A stretch of DNA of 24,929 nucleotides from Microbotryum silenes-acaulis (GCA_003665825.1 QPFY01000064.1:1-24929), one strand, 5' to 3'; shown: positions 1 to 10,630, numbered from the stretch's first letter. The notes: a model not told the origin generated them from the sequence alone. Program-made: numbers and translations.

Positions 1-7
1 CTCATCC

Positions 8-3000
8 CTAAGGTACTTCCCCAAACCCCACTTCCGTCCCCAACAAATCCGAAAGGTAGTCCAATCCTTGCCCAAACCACCCGAAGCGAATTCCTGTCCT
101 TCGTCGGCCCATTCGTCGTCCCCGTCGTCGGATTCGGCATCGTCGTCTTCGTCATCGTCGTCGTGGTGGTCTTTGCGACCTGAGCCGTTGGGACCAGATT
201 CGGAAAGAGCCGATTGAGCGTCCTTGAGGAGAACTTTGAGTGCTTTGGCTCGGAAGGGGATGAGGGAGAATTGATCGGGGTCTGAGAAAAAGGCACGTTG
301 TGGGTCGGTCAGTACGATCGACTCTGATTCAATGAGATGGGGTGGGTAGATCTTTCGACTGACTGTTCTTGGCTCGTGCGCGCGTCATGATACGGTTCCG
401 GTTCGCATCGGTAAGGAGCAGATCACCTGTGACGACTATTTGGGACAACGAAGGACGAGGTGAGAGGAATAGTTCGGCCAAAGCGACGGTTCTGTACGTA
501 GACAAAAAAACCTGATAAGCACTGCCATCGACACAATGTTGTATCAGAAACGGAACCTGTGGACGTACGAAACTTTGAGTGCCCAGGAGCCTTGGAAGAC
601 ATCGACGTTTTCGGACCAGCTTGAAAGGAGCACTTGGAGTGCTGGTCGAGATCCGGTGGGTGACGCGACTGTGATGCCTTCGAGCAAAGCAAGTACGGTG
701 TCGGCTTGCTTGTGAATGAGGTACGCAAAGGGAAGGATAAGCGACTGTCGATGATCAATGAAAAATCAGCACGCCATCGCTCTTTCTCTGCCGCCTACAC
801 ATCCGAACCGAGACACTCCAAGTCTCACCTGAGAAAAGCTCGCCGTCTCGGCCGTCGCCAACCTCGTCACAAAAGCCTTCAACAAATCCGGCAACACGGG
901 CCCCAACTGTTCGCCCGCCTTCCTAAGCAAATGCAACACCAAATCGCCGACAAATAAACCCCCCGACTCGGACTCGTCAGGTTCAAGCAATTTCGCAACT
1001 TGTTGGAGCACCAATCCCAGGCCCGTTCGACCTTGGGTGTCTTTCCATGCTAGTAGTAGTTGACCGACGTCTTTGCGCACTACGGTCGTGATGATGTTGA
1101 GACCCGATTGAGTGACCGATCGATCTTCGGTCGAAGAAATGACTTCGAACAAGCTCGCTGCGACCGTGCCGAACAGACCAGGCCCAAAGTGTTCAGGTCC
1201 CGAGGGCCTTCCGGACAAGATCGCTTCGATCAATTCGAGGGCCGATGCAGCTGAAGCTGAATAAGGGTCCGTGCGGATCTCGAGGAGGATATTGGAAAGG
1301 GTAGGTAGAGCATCGGTTTGAAGACAGTTCGTGACGATGGGTGAAGGGGTCGAAGCGAGGGAGGTGAAGACTTCGCCGATCGCGACGCCAAGGATCGGGT
1401 CTTCGGGCTTCTTGAACCATGTCTCGAAGACGATCTGGATGAGCGAAGAACACGTCGGTGCATCGAGGGAAGGGGCAGCGACTTTGAGGATTGGGACGAG
1501 GGCTTCGACGATGAGCACGAGCGTATTTTCTGTTGTTTGAGGCAAGAGGGGAAGGAGGCGCGCGATGGATTGCGCAGCTTGGGAAGGCTCGACGTTTTGT
1601 TTGAGGTGACGAAAGAAGCTGCACGGCAACAGAGTGGATCGAGATGAGCATGCCGACATGCGTCTGCAATCTTCCTTCATCTGCGACTCACTTTGTTAAA
1701 GCCCTAACAGCCGAAACTTTGACGGGCACGCCCGCGTCCGTTGCATCCAACACCTGAATCGCCGCATCGATATACTGATGCGCCAACTGACTCGGCAACA
1801 CAGGGGCGAACTGACTCGCGAAAACAAAACTCCGCCCTTGCAAGAAGGGCAGTTCCGTGGCGCCGAGGTAGTTGGGGATGATGCTCGTGAACACGGCTTC
1901 GAGATCGAACGCCGATCGCTTGTTCTGGCTGGCTTGATCTTCAATATGTGACAAAAGGTCCGAGGAAACGTCCCCGACAAGAGCGAGAGCGGCTTCGTAA
2001 ATCTTCCACCAATCCGCATCGGTTCCATTCGTCCGCGCGGCATCAGCATCATGCAAACGACTTTGGAACGCGCCCAAAGTGATGTGACGGCCGCAGTTTC
2101 GAAGTGATCGATCAGAGACGATGTGAGGTCGATCGAGGCGGCGCGCACGTTGTAAATGACCATCTCGTCATCCTCGTCCGCGACAAAGGCGTTCGGGTCC
2201 GATGCCCAATCGTCTTCATCGTCGGTTGTCATGCGAGCGTACAGGATCGCTGTCTCAAACGTTGATTGCAGCAGCTGTGTTCCGGATTTGGTCGTCGGGT
2301 CGAGGAAGAGCGCTTTAACGCTCTTACGCCCCGCGAGTTGGGTCACAAAGTCAAGTACGGTCGAGATGTAGCCGGGGAGATCGGCAGGGACCTGCGAGTC
2401 CCCCTCGACCGGGACGGGGATGTCGAAGTCGGATGTGGAAGAAAGGAAGGCGGTCGAGTAGAGAGGAAGAAGAGCGGCGAGGTCGTTGGAAGCGAATTGC
2501 AAGAAGATCGGGAGCAACGCCTTGAGCGTCGAGGGGAACGAGTTGAGGATGACCTCGAGAGCTCCAAAGACGGTTGTTCGGACAGCAAGCGCTTCCCATG
2601 TCGGCGACGACGTCAATTCGGTCGCGACATCGGTCGCGAGGAGATGCTGGAACGCCGAAAGCCATGTTGGGAGGATGTCGGTCACGGCGGCCTTGACGGC
2701 GACAGGATGCTCTTCCTTGACGGTGAATAGAGTCATGACGCAGGCTCGGAAGATGAGGATTGCTCTTGCTCGAGTTGAAGGGGAATGTGTCTGTGGAAGC
2801 GTATGAGAGGTAAGTGTATCATTCGGAGATTATAGGACCGGTCGAGTGCTCACCTGCGTTGTGCCCACAATCTCGAGCAACCTCGGCAACATTTCCCTCG
2901 CGATCGGCAGCAATTGATCTTCGGTCATGTCAATACCAACGAAGTCGTTAAGCACGCGCATTCCTCCATCGACGGCATCAGGCGAGGCTGCTGGTCCAAT

Positions 3001-3727
3001 GAGCTGCAACAGTTGTGCCATGAGCGATGGCCAATCATCGGGCCAGTCGGGATGCGCAATATCAGAGACGACGACGGCCTGTTCCACAAATCGCCAAGGA
3101 GTTAGCAAAGAATACTCCGTGGATGGCACACCGTCCAAAGCTCAGGTACATACACACGCCAAACGCATTTTGCGAATTGGGTCCGAGAGACCTCCAAATA
3201 TGGTCTGCCGGATCTGGGCTTTGATCTGCACACCATTCGCCCACAGAAAAGAGTCAGCGTTTTCTCTGATCCCTTCGCAGGGTGCTTCGAACGGGTGTAC
3301 CTCTACAGTAGTTGCATTGGGACCTTTAAACGTCGGGAAGAAGGGCGACCAATGCTCCTTGACGTATTTCTTGAGCGCGAATCCCGCGGCGTGATCTCGT
3401 TGGAGAGCAGTAAAGCGTGTCAGCCTCCTTCCTGTCTGGATGCGTCGACGGGCCTCGTGTCGCGGTGCGCCGACCCAGACGGACGCGGCGAGTGAGCGGG
3501 GACTTATCTGACGCAAGGAGATGTCGAGCGAGTGTTCGACCGTGCTTTGAGCCAACGCAAGGGCAGTCTCTACACGTAAGAGTGGATCAGTAAGGTAGGT
3601 GGGGCCTCAGAGCGAGCTGGGACTGACCAGATTGTCCGGTGAGCTGGCTGAGCTGCAACTCGGCCGACAGTCGCGCGTTCGGGTCCGCGGAGAGCGATCC
3701 CTGCAGCACTTGGATGAGCTGATCCAT
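8..3727 (-). CDS. KAP114: Importin-9 / Kap114-type karyopherin (importin beta family)
   Basis: Nuclear import receptor; family members carry histones H2A-H2B and TBP through nuclear pores and bind Ran-GTP through the N-terminal HEAT repeats. I read ten exons on the minus strand: 3727-3628, 3569-3513, 3395-3301, 3225-3154, 3078-2854, 2790-1692, 1618-829, 744-569, 491-364 and 281-8, about 1,005 codons (human IPO9 is about 1,040). Recognisable blocks are the start MDQLIQVLQGSL, KKYVKEHWSPFF, IAHPDWPDDWPSLMAQLL, the acidic loop DWASDPNAFVADEDDE, and a long Asp/Glu stretch near the C-terminus (about 190-95), all typical of IPO9. One G appears to be missing at about 2071-2076 and another at 71-73; adding one base to each restores exon phase. 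The exon 2 donor is weak (see findings). The TAG at 10-8 may be the stop, or the gene may continue past the edge through another intron, because relatives have a longer tail. Confidence 0.87.
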
Positions 3728-3952
3728 CCTTGGAGCGAACGCAGGTGTAGGAACACGGTGAGCAGGGGGATGTATGAGAGGAAGAGAGGAGCACGAGAGC
3801 CCGACTGAGGAGACTACGATCACGCGCTCGGACCGCCCTTCGCAGCGATGAGATTGCGCACCGGTCCAAGCGGCAATTCGACGCCGTGTGCGCGCGGCGC
3901 GAGTGGAGGTCCGTCTGGCCAAGCTCAGTGCCCCGCTTCGGTCACGCATAAT
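3728..3952. promoter_or_regulatory. Shared divergent promoter region, importin-9 and TatD genes
   Basis: The two start codons (3727 on minus, 3953 on plus) are 225 bp apart and point away from each other, so both promoters and 5' UTRs must lie here or overlap the genes. The stretch is GC-rich, with CT-rich tracts on the minus strand near 3760-3810. I see no TATA box or clear factor-binding motif. Confidence 0.5.
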
Positions 3953-5390
3953 ATGGGTCAGGGGTACACCGAGCAGAAGCAGACCGACAACCCTTTGGCT
4001 ATGCTTCCCATCGAACTCCTACAACGTCTGACGGATGCGCACTGCCATCCCGCGGACGATTCGGCCGGCCTCGATACAGCTTTGATCGCGATCGAGCAGC
4101 TCCACACCGCACGTCTGGTGAGCTCCTGAGCAGAGCCATGGTCCTCAAAAAGATTTCCACCTGATTTTGATGGATTTTGATGGATTTTGATGTCTTCCTC
4201 TCCACAGTGTGCTCAAAGCTCGACGCTAGAAAACCAGTCCTATACTCGATCCTTGGCCGTGGCTCATCCAGATCGAGTGATTCCCTTCTTCGGTTCGTGC
4301 TGCCCCACTCCGAACCGACGTCATCGCCGATCACGTCGGCTGTGGGAAGAATCTTCACTGAAGCCAACTTGTCGCCTTGTGTGCGCCAGGTCTTCACCCG
4401 TGGTTCGTTCATTCGATATCTCTTTCATCACCCTCTTCCCTCCCCAACAAGCAAGAACACTACACGACCCTCTTCCCCGAAGTCGGCACCGACCCCTCCC
4501 TCCAATCATTACTCGAATCGCTCCTCCCTCCGATCTCACTCGAAACCTACCTCACCACGCTCGAGCAAAACCTCAACCATTACCCTCATTCGCACGTTGG
4601 AGAAATTGGCCTTGACCGAGCCTTTCAGCTCCCCTTGCCGACCCATCTTCAACCACCCCGAGGCCAAGGTTCTCCCCGTTCAAAACTTCAAACCTCTATC
4701 GAGCATCAACTGGCGCTCGTTCGAGCTCAAATCGACCTTGCTATCAAGCTAAGACGACATGTCTCGTTCCATTCGGTCAGGAGCTCCAAAGAGACCGTGA
4801 TACTACTGCGGGATTATCTTGATCACAATCCTGGATTCGAGAGCATTCATGCGTGCTTGCATTCGTTCGGGGGTTCACCCGAGACTATCAGGCAACTACA
4901 AAATGGTGAGTCGACCTCGTACTTTTCAGGACTTTGTGAAAATTTAGTGATAAAACTGGTTGCTTGCAGTCCACCACAACCTCTTCTTCTCCTTCGCCGC
5001 CGTCATCTCGGGGCGCTCGCCACGCTTCTCAGAGATGCTACGCGCCGTCGACGACGCGCGTCTCTTGGTCGAGTCCGACTTCAGTGACACATTGAAAATC
5101 GACAAACAGGTGTGCTTTTTTTCTTTCTTCTTATTTAGATCGGACTTGCGAACGCGTGTACTCATGTCCAACGCCATCCTTCCTTTCCCGATCAGATCTC
5201 CGAAGTTGTCGAAGCAATTTGCACCGCTCGGTCATGGACTCGCGAGTACTGTGTCGCTCAGCTCGAGAGAAACTGGCTGAGCTTCTTGGAAGTCGAACCC
5301 GAAGGATCGAGACCAAAAAGGAAGAGCAAGAAGGAACGCAAGATGGACGAGCGAGCTCGGCGGCGACACGCTGAAGAAGCAGAAGAGTAA
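3953..5390 (+). CDS. scn1: TatD-family metal-dependent hydrolase, Scn1 (Cut9-interacting) type
   Basis: Amidohydrolase-fold TatD protein; family members are metal-dependent nucleases, and the Scn1 branch is known from fission yeast as a Cut9-interacting protein. Five exons (3953-4117, 4208-4292, 4390-4905, 4970-5109, 5196-5390) join with correct phase into 366 aa. Metal-site motifs are in order: DAHCHP (His30, His32), GLHPWF (about 84-89), VGEIGLDR (Glu155), VSFHS (His211), CLHSFGG (His241) and LLVESDF (Asp292). The C-terminus is a Lys/Arg-rich tail (about 340-366), possibly a nuclear signal. A second ATG at residue 17 (MLPIELL) could be the real start, since the first 16 residues are not conserved-looking. 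It ends 73 bp from the convergent coiled-coil gene. The reading frame is intact. Confidence 0.9.
4163..4192 (+). repeat. Three tandem copies of a 10-bp unit in TatD intron 1
   Basis: The unit GATTTTGATG occurs three times head to tail inside the first intron (4118-4207), just before the pyrimidine tract and the CACAG acceptor. It is a likely length-variable minisatellite. It lies in the intron and does not affect the protein. Confidence 0.85.
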
Positions 5391-5463
5391 AGTGAGGACT
5401 CCTTGCAAGTATTTCCGAAGAATGATCAAGCCACAATATGCCACAACTTGAAGACGATCCAAA

Positions 5464-6820
5464 TCACACCCGAATCCCACTGATCAACTTCTCGACGTGG
5501 TCGACCTTGGCCTCGGCCAACTGCTTCTCCTCCTTCGCGCGTTGTTCCATCATCTCCAACTCGTAGTCCCTCTTGAGTAACCTCTGCTCCATACTCCTCA
5601 ACAAAGTCTGCACACCTTCGACGTACCCTCTCAACATCTCGTGTCGTGCTTGTTCGACCGCACCTTCCTCTTTCGCACTCGCACACGCATCGGCACTTGA
5701 AGGTCCCCCATCCGTCCCTTCTCCCTCGTTGTCCTCCTCCTCTTCTACAACCCCATGCTCGATCCCCCCTACCCTCGAAGCGATAGGCGTCACCACTGCA
5801 GCAACCCCACCAAAGCTCATCCTATTCCTCACCCGATCACGTTGGCTCCTCATCGCCGGACTCGAGAGACCCGTCGTAGCGCTGAGCACTTTGGTCGTCG
5901 TCAAGAGGGACGAAGCATTTTCTTGGTCGAGGCCAAGTTCGGTCTCGTAGTTGGGTCCGTAGGTCTTGGCGAGGATGTCGGTGTAGCGTCGCGCTCTGTT
6001 CGGACAGCATCGAGACTCGGTGGTTAGAACTAGCTTTGGACCAGTAGTTTCGTACGCACTGTTTCTTCATCGCCTCGATCGTCAAGAAGGACTTCTCGGC
6101 GTCCCTCTGGTAGCCCGCGAGCAAGCTCTCTTGTCTGTGAAACAAGCCTGTTCATGAGCCACCAACGCCAATTCCCGTCGTAAGATTGCTCTGAACTCAC
6201 TCTGCGAAACTTTTCTCCAATTCCTTCAGTTGAATCGCCCCCACACCTTCCAAAGCCGAAGCCGTCGACGTCGTACCAATCGTCCCCTGTCTCGCACTCA
6301 CACTCGCACTCGCCTTCGCCGCCACCACCTCCTCCTGCAACCCCTTGACCCTCGCATTCAACCTCTTATTCTCCTCATTCAACCTCACCACCTGCTTTCT
6401 CAAACTCTTCACCTCTTCGTCCTTTTCATCCTTCTCCTTCCCCAATTCCTTCCTCTCCAAAGAAGGCAGATCATTCAACCCATTCTCCTTCTCCCCCTCC
6501 CCATCCCCTCCCAACCCCAACCCCAACCTCTCACACATCAATTCCTTTAACCTCTTCCTCTCCAAATCTCTCATCCTCTCTCCACCCCCCATCGATCCCG
6601 ATCCCGATCCCCATCCATTCGACGTACTAGACGAAGAAGGTAGGTGACTCGTCCTCCTCCCCGTCGCACTCGACGAACCACTAGTAGAGCCAGTAGTAGA
6701 GTGATTCGAGCTTAAAGAGGGTCTAGTATGGTGCGAATGGAGTGTTCGTTGGGGTTTGGATAGGGTGTCGGTTAGGGAAAGGGGTACGAAAGAAGAGTTG
6801 GTGTTCGTTGAATCGGTCAT
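5464..6820 (-). CDS. Coiled-coil protein of unknown function
   Basis: I do not recognise this protein. Three exons (6820-6201, 6134-6060, 5995-5464) with GT-AG introns of 66 and 64 nt join in phase into 408 aa. Residues 1-80 are Ser/Thr/Gly-rich and probably disordered. Charged heptad-like segments follow at about 80-98 and 120-172 (for example VVRLNEENKRLNARVKGL), with more helix at about 195-235 (QESLLAGYQRDAEKSF). A mixed acidic linker leads to a C-terminal coiled coil at about 345-405 (LLRSMEQRLLKRDYELEMM). This layout suggests a cytoskeletal, spindle-pole or scaffold protein, but that is inference from shape alone. It lies head-to-tail behind MAF1 and converges on the TatD gene. No catalytic motif, signal peptide or membrane segment is visible. 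Confidence 0.75.
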
Positions 6821-7257
6821 GCTTCAGCGCGGTGGTTTGGAGCAGGAGCGTAGAGAGTAGGAAGCGGGAAGAGGGAAGCGCCCACCGCGACGCGACGCGT
6901 CGACAATGGGACCAAAATCTCTGCCAACACGTGACCTGAACTTATTCTCCAAGTCGTTCGGGAGGAAAGCAATGGATGAGCATATGAGACGAAGTACAAA
7001 GGACAAAACAAAAAGAAGCGAAAATGGAGAAGCACGAACACTCCTACAGCAAAAAGGCCAGACGAAGAACACCCTCCGAAAATGACGGGGGAAGCGACTA
7101 AACAAATTGGAAAAAACGGATGGAGTAACTCGCACGCAGAGACCCGGTACACGTACACGAGAGAAACACAAAATGTCCTACAAAGTACCGAAATTTAATC
7201 CCGGCAACGAGCCGGTCGAAGCCTTCAAGGCCTACAAGCATCGAATGAGTCAAATTC
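6821..7257. promoter_or_regulatory. Intergenic: MAF1 3' end and coiled-coil gene promoter
   Basis: 437 bp between two minus-strand genes, with no supported gene. It should hold the MAF1 3' UTR and the promoter of the coiled-coil gene. A CACGTG E-box core sits at 6928-6933, about 108 bp upstream of the coiled-coil start codon. A CT-rich tract on the minus strand (about 6980-7110) resembles fungal promoter pyrimidine tracts. Confidence 0.4.
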
Positions 7258-8809
7258 TCAAGCCCTACTCTTGGTCCTCTTCTTATTCCTCCCCAGCGTC
7301 GTCGTCGTCGTCGTCGATCCGACCAGCTTATTCGACAACAAAGGGTTCGCCAACTCGGACGTCTGCGAAGCACTCCTCTTCAAACTCGACGACAATGATG
7401 AACCCGTCACGGTCGTGATCGGCCCTTTCGAACCCGGTGACGCGCCTTCTTCCTCCCCTTCCCCTTCGTCTTCGTCAGATTGGGACATGTTGGCCGTCGC
7501 TTTCGCGACTCTGGCAGCGATCGAAGCGGCCCTTGAAGCGGCCGCGGCCGCGTTCTGTCGTTTGATCCTTCGCATCGATTGACGAGCCGATTCGGACCTT
7601 GGCGTTCGGGCCCAAGCGGAGATGAAGACGATTCGCTTCGCTTTGCGGTTGTACAAGAAGTGAAAGGTCGACCATAATAAACCTCCCGTCGAGGATTCAC
7701 CAAAGTAGTCGTCCGCGAAGCTGGCGTCACCTTGCATAGACGCGGGAGTTCCAGGTGCCCCACCGCGGAAGACGGACGAGATGGACTTCATCGGCGTCGA
7801 AGGACGAGAGTACCAGTCGTTGCTGTGGTGCATCGCCGAACCGGCGCTCGAGCGAGACAGCTGCGTATTCGAGTAACGCCCACCACCTCGCGACGAATTC
7901 GGACCGTGCGCTTGATGATGATGGTGTCCGTTCCCTCCTACGACCGGGGATCCTTCGAACCCATCCATCTCCCATGTCATCCCACCATCGCTGTCCCTCT
8001 CAAACGCATCGGGGTCGAGATCATCGTCATCAGATTCGTCGTCGCTGTCGTACGCGTGGGGATCGGAATCGATGTCGGGCGTGTAGGAGAAGACTTCGCA
8101 TTCCGACAGGTCAATGATGGGATCCAGCACGCGACGCAAGAACGGGTTCGTCGGTATCGAATCGCCTTCAAAGCTCGCCGACATCGTTGTCGAGGGCAGA
8201 GCCAAAGGGTCGGACATGGGCGATGAAGGAAGGGCAAAGCTCGACGAGGGAGGGTACGACGAGAAGGAGCGTTGGCCCGTCGGGGACCTGAGATGGTCAA
8301 GCGCGGTCGACAAGGACGCCAACACCGCTCGCGGACCTTCTTCCCTCCTGAACTCCTCGGGGCGAACTTTGGAAAAGTCGTGATCGGGGAAGGCGACGTT
8401 GAGCAAACCGATGAGCAACCATAACGTCTTGCGCGACTCGCGCTTGTCGAGCGGACCGAACGCGCTGTCGAGCAAACCGGGGTGTTGCTCAGGGGGCGAC
8501 ACGGAGGTCGAATGCGACAGGTCCTGGATCAACTCGGATTCGAGCGTCTTGAACAACTTGCGTTCGCGGGCGATCGGCTTGCACGAGTAGGCCTCGACGC
8601 GCGTCGTGACCTTGAGCGTCGGCGTCGATAGGTCCAACGCTCGCGAGAGCATGTCGAGTTCGGGGATCTCGAGGTACTGCAGATCAGCGTCATGGCGCAC
8701 GGAATTGATGTGAGTTTCCGGATTTACATGACGCTCTGACAGAGAAGCGAGGTGGCCGCAGTTGGAACCTGGAAGGGTTCCTTCTCCGCATGCATACACT
8801 GACCTTCAT
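7258..8809 (-). CDS. MAF1: MAF1, repressor of RNA polymerase III
   Basis: Maf1 binds RNA polymerase III and represses tRNA and 5S transcription when nutrients are low; TORC1/PKA phosphorylation keeps it inactive in yeasts. I read two exons: 8809-8804 (ATGAAG only) and 8676-7258, 474 aa, separated by a 127-nt GTCAGT...CTGCAG intron. The A domain is MKYLEIPELDMLSRALDL then VEAYSCK (about 29-35). The BC domain starts near ESRKTLWLLIGLLN (about 82) and includes EVFSYTPDID (about 196), an acidic run (about 212-231), a disordered His/Ser/Gly insert, and the signature LLWSTFHFLYNRKAKRIVF (about 335-353). Basic clusters at about 371 and at the end (GRNKKRTKSRA) are candidate nuclear signals. It is longer than yeast Maf1 (about 395 aa) through low-complexity inserts. 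The start is fixed by homology: without exon 1 the protein would lack its usual MK start. Confidence 0.95.
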
Positions 8810-8856
8810 AGCGCTGAGACCAGCGGGGTTGCGGTCGACCGCTTTGTGTGGGATAC

Positions 8857-8883
8857 GGGTGCGGGTGCGGGTGCGGGTGCGGG
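8857..8883 (+). promoter_or_regulatory. G-quadruplex motif (five GGG tracts) upstream of MAF1
   Basis: Five GGG tracts begin at 8857, 8863, 8869, 8875 and 8881, each separated by TGC, so the stretch is a six-base tandem repeat that fits the G3N3 quadruplex rule. It lies 48-74 bp upstream of the MAF1 start codon, with the G-rich strand as template for MAF1. Folding is inferred from the motif. Confidence 0.6.
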
Positions 8884-10588
8884 TGGCCGGCCGGCGAGTG
8901 CCGAGTGTATGCGCGTGGACGCGAGGTCGACTAGAGGGTCTGATGTAGCGGATGTGCTACGTTACTGTAGATACGACAAGATGAGGTCAGTGCTGTTCTC
9001 GAGGGTGGGGCGGATCGATATTGAAGAGATCAGGTGTCTCCGGACGGGAGTGTCCTAATCGAGCAGGCAGTCAGGGGAAGCCAGCCCGACCGACGCCGAG
9101 GGGCGCGCATGTACGCAGCCGCGGGTTCGATACGATACTCACGAGGGCAAATCGACGTGTCCGAGCGGATCCTTGAGGTGGAATCAGATCAGGAAGTCGT
9201 ATCGAAGTGTTCGAGATCGGAGATGGCGATGAGGAAGGGGTGTGTAGCGAGGGGAAGACGGTAGACCACAAGGACGAGCGAGGGGGAAGGGCAGGCGCCA
9301 ACTACGCGTTCGGTACGATCCAACGCGGTGTTGCAAGAGGTGGGAGGGGGGGTAGGGACGTGTGTGGCGCTCTACGATAGCGTCACGGTGTAATTGTTTT
9401 GGAATCGGGTGGTTGAAGGGAGTTTCAACTTCTCGTGATCATCAAGCGAAAATCACGGTAGGTCGAGTGGTCGGTCGGGACTCGGGAGGCGAGAGGCGGC
9501 CAACAGCGCAACAGCCAGCAGCCACACAATCAATTGAGCAGAATTGAGGGCCCCAGAATCGACGGGGCCGTCGTTGGGCAAAAGCCTAATTTGGCAGTCG
9601 ATGCAGTCGTATATCACAACCCTACGACGTGACTTGCTAACTGGTCTCAAAAACGCAGCGGAAACGCAGCAGTTTCCACGGAGGTCGTTGAACGTGCAAC
9701 GCTCTGACCGACCGAGCTGTAGTTGATCGCACGTGCCGCCGCCATTTAACACTCGCATGCCATCTGGCCCGCAAGCTGCCTCGAGCTCGCGGGAAGTTCA
9801 GTCAGGGCTCGATCGAGACCTCGGCTCAAGGTAAGTATCAACGTTCCTTCGTGACGGGAGCACCTGCAGAGGGGCAAATCTTCCCCGAAAAAAATCACAT
9901 TGCTTCAATAATTGTGTAGAGCCCTCGTGGAGGCGTCTTACTGGTCAGCTCGGCGAATTCACGAACAGAGCAAACGAGTCTGCGGGAAAAATTCTGAGGG
10001 TCGCAACAAGCCTCTACATCGCCAACGTCTCAGCCACGTAGCTCGCTAAACTTTCTGTGCTGGCCATTCAGCAACACTCACTACGACCCGATTGCTGTAG
10101 CGAGGAGTTCATGGGAAATGGCCCATCGCTAGGACACCAAACTACGTCATCGTGCACGCACGCTCGCCGTCGGGCAGCTTCTGGCAGCTTTGGGCAAAAA
10201 AGCTCGGTGAGTTGACGGGGACCCTCGCCAACGACGTGTTCAGGCTCTCTCCCCTCCCCACACCTTCATCTTGTCACTACAGATCCAGGTCGGTCCCCTG
10301 GTGTCGATCCACCCCTGAGCTGTGATGTGGCCAGCACGAACTGACTCTTGACCTTTGCACCACCATTTTGCTCCGCACCCAACCCTGCTCTGTCGTACCG
10401 AATCTGGCTCGCCGTCTCTGTGCTCTGCTCTGCCGCCTACGCCTGCTCTCCGCTGCGCCCCCGTGCGCTGTGGCTGGCTGTCCGATTTGCGTGCTCGCGC
10501 GCTCGTCTTCTCGCTTGGCCTGGCCACGCTTGCCCTCACTCGCCCTCACACGCTGCGCGCTTTCCTCTGCTCACTCACTCCCTATTGG
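8884..10588. other. Long intergenic region between MAF1 and cyclophilin
   Basis: About 1.7 kb in which I find no supported gene on either strand; the open frames are short, unsupported by splice structure and unlike known proteins. It must include the MAF1 promoter (left) and cyclophilin promoter (right). Visible elements are an E-box core CACGTG at 9730-9735, a strong 5' splice-site consensus (AAG then GTAAGTAT) at 9828-9838 downstream of a short ATG frame from 9758, and a CT-rich tract at about 10240-10580 expected of a highly expressed fungal promoter or 5' UTR. Confidence 0.5.
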
Positions 10589-10630
10589 ATGTCTGCCATT
10601 TTTCGCCGTGGTTTGTCAACTGCCCGCAGC
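10589..10630 (+). other. In-frame upstream extension of cyclophilin, mitochondrial-presequence-like
   Basis: An ATG at 10589 lies 14 codons upstream of and in frame with the cyclophilin start at 10631. It would add MSAIFRRGLSTARS, which has three Arg, several Ser/Thr and no acidic residue, a composition typical of mitochondrial presequences. The bases before 10631 also read as a 3' splice site (CCCGCAG at 10623-10629), so transcripts could include or exclude this extension. Confidence 0.45.

Noticed and set aside
2156..2806. Plus-strand frames across the importin gene
   Set aside because: They are highly charged antisense shadows of HEAT-repeat coding sequence; the minus strand has the homology and splice sites.
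4321..4539. Minus-strand frames across the TatD gene
   Set aside because: They are antisense shadows of a gene with intact catalytic motifs and consistent introns.
9118..9140. tRNA-like B box (GGGTTCGATAC)
   Set aside because: The surrounding bases do not fold into a cloverleaf: no matching A box or acceptor stem is found at the right spacing.
9071..9301. Short open frames on both strands in the MAF1-cyclophilin gap
   Set aside because: They are under 110 codons, overlap each other, lack splice support and show no recognisable domain; such frames are expected by chance at this GC content.
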